Assembly (NCBI RefSeq): GCF_001039355.2
Contig: NW_019775777.1
Location: forward strand, 33,619 to 56,641
Source: Lingula anatina
Lineage: Eukaryota > Brachiopoda > Lingulata > Lingulida > Lingulidae
Reading direction: 5' to 3'
DNA length: 23,023 nucleotides
Shown one piece after another: positions 9,055 to 19,450 of this stretch (the stretch's first letter is position 1; every line of letters starts with the position of its first letter). A program made the translations under genes and the position numbers. The notes below the pieces were generated by a model. It was not told where the DNA came from, searched no databases, and was given only the letters and a program-made list of their open reading frames with translations.

Positions 9055-9144
9055 ATTTGGTATCCTGACCGCCTCACATCCACACCCTGGTCACTCAGAA
9101 CTGAAGAAGACGTGACATCTCTTCCAAGGGTTCAGGTACCAAAT
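9055..9144. repeat. Hairpin: 16-bp near-perfect inverted repeat
   Basis: ATTTGGTATCCTGACC at 9055-9070 is mirrored by GGTTCAGGTACCAAAT at 9129-9144, with a 58-base loop rich in GAAGA/TCTTC. It could be a small repeat-element end or a structured transcript segment; function is unknown. Confidence 0.4.
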
Positions 9145-9441
9145 GATTCATAGGGGTAGTAGGTAGGAAGAGCTAGGTGATCGCCCTTTCTATTTATCAA
9201 TTACCATGATTTGACAGACAAAATTTGATTAACAATGTGCTAAAATAGTAATGCGCAGGAAGCTTTTGTTCCCTGCATATTTCAAAATACACTAGATTAA
9301 ATTAATCAAATCAAGCTTCAGACCCTTACACACCCAAAGTAAAATGGCATTATGTAGGTCACTAGTTATCCCTACAAGGTCTACTGCATGTTGCAATATG
9401 AGCAGTTTTTGCCAAGTTTGACAAACCAAACCGTTCTCTAA

Positions 9442-9457
9442 TAGCGCCATCTGGAGG
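9442..9457 (-). promoter_or_regulatory. CTCF-like site
   Basis: The minus strand reads CCTCCAGATGGCGCTA, matching the core CTCF consensus CCACYAGRTGGCRCTA at 15 of 16 positions. CTCF marks insulators in bilaterians. The site lies in the intergenic region about 1.4 kb past the 3' end of RSPRY1, a sensible place for a boundary. One motif alone is weak evidence, and GCGCCATCT also occurs in dispersed repeats. Confidence 0.3.
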
Positions 9458-9505
9458 AGAACAGAAATGATCTTCTCTGCTGCAATTGGTAGCTTAGCAG
9501 ATTGT

Positions 9506-9510
<5 letters not shown>

Positions 9511-9538
<28 letters not shown>
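9511..9538. repeat. (TG)14 microsatellite
   Basis: Fourteen uninterrupted TG units. Confidence 0.95.
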
Positions 9539-9539
<1 letters not shown>

Positions 9540-9540
<1 letters not shown>

Positions 9541-10838
9541 TGTGCGTGCTTAATCTTCAGCACCAAAGAAATGGCAATAATAATTCGATCCGGCACATAT
9601 ACAAATTAAGTAATAGTCATTTATGAGAATAACGCTTCTCCCTCCGTCCAGTCTTGTCTGCCACCGCAAAAACGATTCTGCAGTGCTTTATATTATGGTT
9701 TATTGCACAATTTTCTGTAAGATTGTGCCAGAGTGGGAGACGTCACCACTGACCCCAACCCGTATTTTTCTATTATTTTTTTAATAAAAAAACTGAAAAA
9801 ATTGCGTAAGTTGATAACATTTATTATCTAGAAAATGAAGGTTTTTTTGTTCTGCATAAACTTCTAATAATGACATATGGTTTCAAGAAAAGAAAAAAAT
9901 CAAGAAATGACCCATTCTCTTGAATCCATTAAAGATAATGATAAACGTTCAAAATAGTTTTTTCTAAACCGTATGCTCAATTCTGCAGTAACATCAATTT
10001 ACTGTAAGTGAAAAACTGCAAAATGTCAACAGGAGTAATCCATGTTATCTTTGATCAAATGAAATAAGTCACCAATTGTGAAGCAAAATAAACTAAGAAT
10101 ATCAAAGTATTCAATATTCACAAGATTGCATCAGCAGCAAAAGGTGAAATGATTTTTTTAAAACTAAATAAGCATAGCAGTATCCGAAATTACAAAATGT
10201 GTCAATTTATGAATAAATCTTCATATTTGACTATTAAAATGGTGAGTATTAAGAAGTCACAAATATTGATGTTGAAATCCATCTCCTTTGGTGCACCCCT
10301 GTAGCATGGTTTGGATTCGTGATCTCCGAGTGCACATGTAGATCCAGGTTTGGGCTCTCAATCATTTGGTGCACATCCAAAACCAGTGTGATGTCTTCAG
10401 TACTTTGAGCTTTATCGTGTATAAATTTTTAGTTAATAACTAACAATGTATACCATTCAGCCAAATAGAAGAAAAGAAAGAAAAGCAATTCAGTATAGTA
10501 TACCAAATTGAAACAGCATTAACCATCATACTTAAAAACAACCTGACATAATAAAAATTACTGAATTGCATTCACTTTTCAAAATTCACAGGGGGGTCTT
10601 GAGTCAACTGAACCAAAACTGACACTTGACTCTTATATAGGCCCCATTCATAACAGTTACATGTGGCGACCCACTAAAAGGCTTGCTGCCAAACTGCTAA
10701 TAGACACTGAATAGATTCCCCGTGGGACGTATTCTAGTGGGTCGGACGTATTTGACCCTCAGAATAGTAAATCCACTGTCCTGAATAGGCCCTTAGAATC
10801 TTAAAATGCATCGACACAATTAATCCTTGAATATACAA
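9540..10838. other. Intergenic stretch downstream of RSPRY1, no gene seen
   Basis: Mostly AT-rich. A patch at 10265-10400 repeats TTGGTGCAC, and 10600-10760 holds a short inverted repeat (CGACCCACTA at 10667 against its inverse near 10735-10744). Part of it may be RSPRY1 3' UTR if the nearer poly(A) signal is not used. Confidence 0.45.
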
Positions 10839-10844
10839 TTTATT
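10839..10844 (-). promoter_or_regulatory. Candidate RSPRY1 poly(A) signal
   Basis: AATAAA on the minus strand, 47 bases beyond the TGA at 10891-10893. The resulting 3' UTR would be short, so a more distal site is possible. Confidence 0.4.
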
Positions 10845-10890
10845 TCTAGATATGCCCAACTCAATACTGAGTCAAGTGAATTCTATATCA

Positions 10891-12354
<1,464 letters not shown>

Positions 12355-13185
12355 CTGCAAAATACAATAGGGGAGCATTCAAGTTAACAGATGGATACAT
12401 ATCCAATTGTGATGTCCAAAAATAAATATTTCTTTTGAAAAGGGAGACAGAAAGGAGACCTGTCTTTAGATAGTTTTGGAAACTGTCAATGATTCAGTTA
12501 CAATTATCACTTACATAAAAATGGCTTTCTATTCAGTGTGGCTAAATTGCTTTCTTCTTAATAACATTTAAGACTAATATAGGATATTAACTTTTCCAAC
12601 ATGGAAGGAGTCTTATTCACCAATTACTCATAAAACTTTTGAACGCTCTGAAGACCAGGATGTGACCATCATTCAACAAAAACAACTTCTGTTCACCATG
12701 GTAACAGTCAGATGCACTACTTTCCCACTCCACCAAAAGGCCTCCATTTCATTACTCATCCAGCCCATTTAACATAACAGCCAAAACAGTGGTGCTGAGG
12801 CTTTTGCCTAATACCAGTGTGATATTGAATTTCAAGAAGTTGAACTGAAGTTGACAGCAGCATTGTATTCACACAATAAGATAGGTGCTAGGTTGGGTTT
12901 CAATGGACGGGTTTCGTGTCACTCTATGTGAGGTGGATTTGAATGGAGTCTATCTCTGGGAGACTGAATACACAGGAGATAAAGTGTCAGGAAATTGCTA
13001 TTATATTACACCTGTTCTTATCACACAGACAATAACTACATCTCCAAGGGAAAATGCTGGAAAAAAATTTTTTTTCATCTCTAAAGCAGTGTGGGACTGA
13101 GTGGATCATTTGAGAGGTTAATCCAACGGTTAAACCATTTGGGAGGAAAAACTACAGTAAAATCAGGTGACATGTGGTGCTGGGT
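12355..13185. other. RSPRY1 intron or intergenic sequence
   Basis: No upstream RSPRY1 exon (expected motif: Tyr-Asp-Gly-Cys then Trp-Lys-Glu-Gly before a donor) was found on the minus strand here. The plus-strand open stretch at 12885-13100 shows no family features. Confidence 0.45.
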
Positions 13186-13191
13186 TAAACA
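13186..13191 (+). promoter_or_regulatory. Forkhead core TAAACA next to the X-box
   Basis: GGTTAAACAACA contains the FOX core TAAACA (one base off GTAAACA), 15 bases before the X-box. FOXJ1 and RFX factors jointly drive motile-cilia genes in animals. The hexamer alone is common; only its neighbourhood makes it notable. Confidence 0.3.
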
Positions 13192-13205
13192 ACATTTATT
13201 TGGCA

Positions 13206-13219
13206 GTTGCCACGGCAAC
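13206..13219. promoter_or_regulatory. RFX X-box, GTTGCCACGGCAAC
   Basis: Two perfect 6-bp inverted half-sites (GTTGCC / GGCAAC) with a 2-base spacer, one base away from the optimal RFX dimer site GTTGCCATGGCAAC. X-boxes sit upstream of ciliary genes across animals. This one is 642 bases before the ATG of the plus-strand gene at 13861, so it is promoter-proximal only if the transcript has a long 5' UTR; otherwise it acts as an upstream element. Confidence 0.6.
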
Positions 13220-13560
13220 ACAGAGGTCAGCTGTTAATACTCTCCACCTACTGAGTGGGTTAGTGTGTTTTTCACTGAGACTGGAATTTTTACAAACATT
13301 TAAAAGCGAGTGCAACATACACCGAGGTACTTAACTTTAGCATAAAATCTAAAAGTCGTGTGGCATCTGACATGGAACAAAACTAAACTACCATTAAGTA
13401 AGTACTACAGATGGAAAAGTGAAGAACTCTGTGTCCTATACATTTACAACTCTTATTAGGACAACAAGTTAACTTCTGTTCAGGAAAGACATTAAATAAA
13501 AAAGACATACAGCAGGGAAGTAAGAGCACAGTAAGCAGTTCTTTCACCACCACTGTTGAG

Positions 13561-13574
13561 GTTGCCTTGTGAAC
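13561..13574. promoter_or_regulatory. Imperfect second X-box, GTTGCCTTGTGAAC
   Basis: It matches RYYNYY-N2-RRNRAC at all but one position and lies 287 bases before the ATG. It is weaker than the upstream X-box and could be chance. Confidence 0.25.
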
Positions 13575-13860
13575 TTTCAACACTGGAAACGGAGAAAAGG
13601 GAAGAACAGCAAAGACGACTCATCTCACCGGGCGAAATCATTGTGAATTTTACATTTTTTACTGACACGGAAGCTTCAGGTGTGCTTTTAAAACCCATGA
13701 ATAAAGAGACAGAATTTAAAAGGAAAGAAATATATTCCCCAATCCTCGACAGGAATTTGGATGCTTCATCTTTCAATATTAAAAAAGTTCACAAAAACCA
13801 ACAAGCTGTGGAACGTGCTTAGGCCTAGCTAAAACTCGCTAAAATAATAACATCACTATC

Positions 13861-13972
13861 ATGGTGTTCACAATTCCATCCACGGCTATTTCTTCTCAGT
13901 TTGGAGTGGGAAGTTTTGAAGTTGACGACAGTGAGAAGCTGTTAAAAGATTATCAGGCAGGTTTTATACGAG
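13861..13972 (+). CDS. Exon 1 of the coiled-coil protein gene
   Basis: 112 coding bases from ATG to donor GAG|GTAAGTGC, encoding 37 residues plus one base (phase 1). The short upstream ORF at 13556-13822 is in another frame and would be a uORF if transcribed. Confidence 0.78.
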
Positions 13973-16900
13973 GTAAGTGCAAGACGGGGATAAATCTTTT
14001 TAATGATTCACATAATTAACATCAATACATATTGTTTGAAATATATAACATATTTACATTCTTCACAATCAAATAATGTTGTAGAGACAGAAAAGTAATG
14101 GTTTTTTATCTGATATCCCACAACTTTAAAGATGGCTGAGAGAGAGAAAGAGAGACAGAGATCTAAGTGTGAGAAAGAGAAAGATTGTGTTGGGATCACA
14201 ACTACCACAATTCCTCATATCCAGACTGATGTGAAAGCAGAACTGTGTACACTAGCTAGTCCTATTTTCTTTCCCTCAGGCTTAAAGCATTGTTATTCTA
14301 CTCCAAGTATTGACAACCCACTTACTAGCATTATACCAGCCACTCATGCACTCTATGATGGAAAGAAAAAAGGTCAAAATTATGAAAAAGGTTTTTCTTT
14401 GATTCTGTGCATTTGAGCTCTTTACAATATACCCTGCGCAGCTATTTAATCCTCTTTCTGAAGAGTTCAAAATGTCTGCCGAGAGTGTAGTAGTCCACTA
14501 TACAGACTGATATCATTAACATATTGCCCACAGACAATTTATTATGGACAATAAACTAGAATTATTTACAGAATTCCCCCTATAGGAAATAAATGGGACC
14601 AGAGTTCAAATTAAATCAAATGCCCTGTGAGCCTATAGATTACACTGCATAAAGTGTTTCTTTCTAATAACAACAGCTATAACATCTGCTAAAATTTAAA
14701 ATATAATTACATCTTTTAAAGTACACACATAATTATACCTTCTTAAGTTATCTAAAATGGTAATCAACTTTCATGGATGACTACCTCTATTATTTTATGT
14801 CTATTTATCCATCATTCTATCAAAAATAATCTGCTCAATTTTTTTAGTTACTCGTAAACTGTCTCAAACAGATGCACATCTTATAAATTATTTTCTAGCA
14901 TGGCCTTTAATTCCTATCATCTAAAAGTAACAATTATGACCTATTACTGACTTAATTTGGCATTATTCAAATATTTAATTTGTGAATTTGCATGTTGCTT
15001 ACATCTTTTCTTATTTCATAAAAAAGAGAAAGAAAATATGTGAATGCTCTAGAACTTCCATCTCATGAACTGAACTGGTGGAAGGAGAGGACAAAACATT
15101 CTCTGTGGGAGAAAAGTTCAATGGAATCTACCCAATTTAATCCATCTTCTAAAAAATTGAATAAACAGCAAATATTATTTAATTATCATCTAACACAGGT
15201 TAAAACTAATAAAAGCAACAAATGTCAAATGTCATAACATCAGTGAACATTAATTTTCACCAAGTCTTTGTAAAACCCTTTCTCCAATCCTTGACGACCA
15301 TTATTTCCATTTCAACAAAGATCTTTTTCACTCCCTCCATCCATCTATTAAAACATGTCAACACAGCACCAGAATAGCCCGTGTTACAACAAAGTCTCTA
15401 TCTGATTAGCTCTGAAGGAAACTCGACACTTTCTTCAATGTCACCTGCATATCTGACTAAACAATCACAGTGCCCTCTATTGATCTGAAACTTAGATCCA
15501 ATTGGCCGAGCAGAAATAACAGAACTCTACTATAATTCCATTCAATCGCCTACTTTAACTCCGCTGATCCGTTAAACAACACATTGATATGCTGATAAAG
15601 CCAATTGGAAAGGCCATAATGAAATTGTAAAAGTAAAAGGTAGGGTGGTAACATGGGTTATTTTCATTAGTAGTTATTGTTAAAGAATTCTCTACTACCT
15701 ACGCGCCAGCCATCTGCATCTGACAGCGATATTTATGGGGACAGTGAAAGTTAGTCGAGAAATGGACCACTATTAACCCCATCAAGATCTGGCTACTTTA
15801 GGTCTTAACAGATTTAAAACTTGGTCCAACCACCTGTGCCAAGAAGGAATTGACTGGAAGGTTTTTCTCACTTCTGAGTGGTCACAACTGTTAACACGAA
15901 ACATGCACTCTCGGTAGAATGCGTAGGTCACAGCAAACAGACAAAATGGATTGACCGAGTTCGTCACAATACCCAACAAATCTCATTTAACAGGACAACA
16001 GACAGAACAGCTGGGCAATATATATTTTCAAAGAAGAAGATTAACTACAAACAGCCTGATTTTAGCTTTCAAATAAGACAACGTACACAGTTTCAGAGTT
16101 TTACTCTATGCATAGCAACCCCATGCATAGTGGGGACAACCCTGGCTCACTAGGCCAGGCATAGGATGCAGTGCTACGAGGAAAGAGATACTAAACAAAT
16201 CTGGAATAGTTTCAAATGCTGGGGATGTCCACAAATAATCCAAAACTACTGTGGGAAGGTAGGTTTATCAAATAACTAGATCTAGTAATAAAACCCCATA
16301 AAGAACAAGTCTCATGTTAATATATGGAAAGTATGCAAAGTGCTACATATAAACAGCATTGTGGCAAAAGAAACGTATTTTATAGTAAAATATTTCACCT
16401 ATCAATTTGATATAACTGACAAATTGGGTATTTTGTTAAAACAAAATTGTCCAAGAAGAATCCCAGTTTTTAATATGTTAAAGATGTTATTGTCAAAAAT
16501 TACCTACTGAAGCAGAATTACTTTAAAATTTTAAAACGATAAAAGAAGAATTACTTTAAATAATCTTTTACAGAAATAATGACCTTCTACGGTAGAAATG
16601 CTTTTTCAAACCTTTACAGAAATAATTCAAAACATTAAACCCTCAGCAGAAGTTAACAAATCTCTGTCTCAATATATCTCCGCCACTTTTGCCAGGTCAA
16701 AAAACGCAACTCTCCCCATATAACCCTCTTGCTCTAAAACTTGTTAACGCATCATGAATCAGTTGGTAATTATGACATATTGCAACTGCTGCTAAAATTT
16801 ACAGGACACAGCTGTTATAATGCCAGTAAAAACAATCCACTTGTCTTCACTCAAGGCACCAAGTCTTCACTCTAACCAGCAGAATACTACACAAAACACT

Positions 16901-19403
16901 TTCTTAATAGATATATATTCATCTGCCAGCTATAAATAAAACCCAAATATTTTTTTCATAGCTGCCAGTATCTGCTTTATCTGCATGCCGCAAGTGCAAT
17001 AAAACATATTATCTTAAGTGCATACACTTCTGCAAGTTTTTCCAGTGATCTAGTTATCTGTGGCAATAATTACATGTAACATAATATTATAATAATATTA
17101 ATAACATTTTCCTCATATTTTTGTGCATAAGAATAAATCTTAATCACTTAAAATGATCATATATTGAAATATTTTCAATATATTAACAAGGATATTCTCA
17201 ATCTTTTCACTGCAACTGTCTGAGAGACTTGTATTTTAGTGGAACAAGAAATCATCCTGAATCTTATTGGAAAGCTTTTATCCAAAGACCCATGAATGTA
17301 AAAAGGGGCACACTTAGGCCAGATCTGACGCAATTCTTCTTTCATCCTTAACACCACCCCTCTCTATTCTGACATAAGCTGGGATTTCAGCTGTTAACTC
17401 CCCCCTCAGGACAGGGTTTATGCGTTTTAATCTGAAATCCTAATAGATACAGCCAATACTTGATATCAGAGTGAAAGCCCTATATGCTTGAAATAAGGCT
17501 TATATTGAAGACTTGATTTCAGTGTTGAGCATGCTGCAATATCTAATATTTCAAATGAACAAAATATTTCCTGACCTATACTAAACACATCAAATCTGAG
17601 GATCCTCAAGTACATCTTTTAAGCCAAACAACACATCTTCATACCATCAATAAAGATTAGAGAAAAAGTTCTAATATTTACTGTTTTCTTTAACCAATAT
17701 GTATCTTTTACACCTGATAAAAATATTTAATGTCTCATGACGCTCACAGATGAAATCAAACAGATCAGGTCCAAAACTGAGGCAGGGGAAGCCTGGAATG
17801 AGACTTGGGTAACAATAACTGAGTTATTAAACTAGACTTAAGGTACACTCCATGGGTTTGAAAATCCTCCAAATACTTATTTTCAGTATCCACAGCTTCT
17901 TATAAAAACTCACATACACCCTATACATGATTTAACCCCTTAAATAATATTTTTTGGAGCATACCTGATGATGATATTTACATCAGAGCTTAGGAAGATG
18001 GTCGCTGGTCATAATGACTGACCAGTCATTGTATCCTAAATCAACCTGTATAAATTTAATCAAAGGTCAAATCCAAGTGCAGAGAGGGAGGGATAAATGA
18101 TTCATGAGAAAACTGCTTATTTCCATGGAAAAATCCATTTTGGCAGATAAATCCCATTTAAATGAATTGCCCTTTAATTATACCACCACAGCAGAAATCA
18201 GATCCTAAAAAACTTCACTGGCAGCTCAGTCCATAAAGTGAATCATGCTTAAGAGCCATACTGTTTTAAGAAACGAAACACCCATACCAGCACTAACAAC
18301 AGACATAAAAGCTTTTATTTCTCAGTCCTCATGCCTTCCAAAGTTTTAACTGTCTATGTATGTTGTATAAACTTATATGTAAAAGTAAAATGTAATTTTT
18401 AAACATTTTAATGCTCAATAAAGTATTACTATAATCCTTTGTCTTTTTCACATCAGGCAGTATACTTGATCAGTCCACTTTGTAGTTCTAACATGTTAAT
18501 ATTGCTATAGGTTTACTTCCTTTGTTTATTTAAAGTACAGTAATTACTCAATCTTTTCAATGGACAAAAATTACCTAACTTTCAGATGATAATTTTATAA
18601 TCACAAAATTTATATTTCTATAAAGCATTTGTGGTGTTTTACTGCACAGAATAGAACTATAGAGTAGCTACCACTCAATACAAATGTTCTAATTTTAAGA
18701 AATTATGATTTAAAAAATATAGTATCTGTAAAATTCACAATCTTCCCCCAATGAAAAGATTGAGTAATTGCCCTAAATTAATTAGCTGTTGAGTGTGGGG
18801 GCTACATTTAGGAGATTCTCTTGGGGAATAGTAGAATAAAAGTTGTCAATCTCTCACATTGGACCTGAGCAGTTATATTATATGTACTGTTAACTGTGGG
18901 AAGGTCCCTTGATGACAAGGATCTTTAACTGTACTTAAAAGCATTTTCTTATCAAAGAATAGAACCCAAACACCTGGATAAAAGGGGTTAGTGTCAGGGG
19001 ACAATAATTAAATCCATTCTAGTGATCCATCTGATAGGCAGGTCATTATTCTGCAACCCTGAACATGCAATCTCAACATCTCATTTTTTTTTTATTAAAC
19101 TGATGCAAGGTGATTTATTTGATGAAGTGAACTATACTGATGACAAAGAAAGCTATATATTGTTGTAAAATACTAAACTGAAATGGATATTGGTTGCCTT
19201 ATTGAAACTTTTCACATAGGGTCCCTAGTCGAATATACTTTTTCAGATGATTGAGTGTCTGGTCTATTTTCAAAATAAATTATTGAATTTTCATATCTGA
19301 AGAAGACAAACTTTTGTCAAGGGAACATATGTAAACACATCTGCATGTGTGTGCATATGCAAATCATCATCTTTCACACATGTGACATCTGAACTACTAG
19401 TTC

Positions 19404-19450
<47 letters not shown>

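Noticed and set aside
13556-13822. Plus-strand ORF of 88 residues just before the coiled-coil gene, with an overlapping minus-strand ORF
   Set aside because: It is out of frame with the 13861 ATG and ends at TAG; it is at most a uORF, and neither strand resembles RSPRY1 or another family.
14132-14416. Possible internal exon encoding an Arg/Glu/Lys-rich stretch with an acceptor-like TTTCCCTCAG at about 14279
   Set aside because: The charged start comes from a purine-rich GAGA low-complexity tract, there is no matching donor, and exons 1 and 2 already join in phase without it.
16514-16626. Short direct repeats (AGAATTACTTTAAA twice, TTTACAGAAATAAT twice)
   Set aside because: They are A/T-rich and short, consistent with local slippage inside an intron; not worth a separate call.
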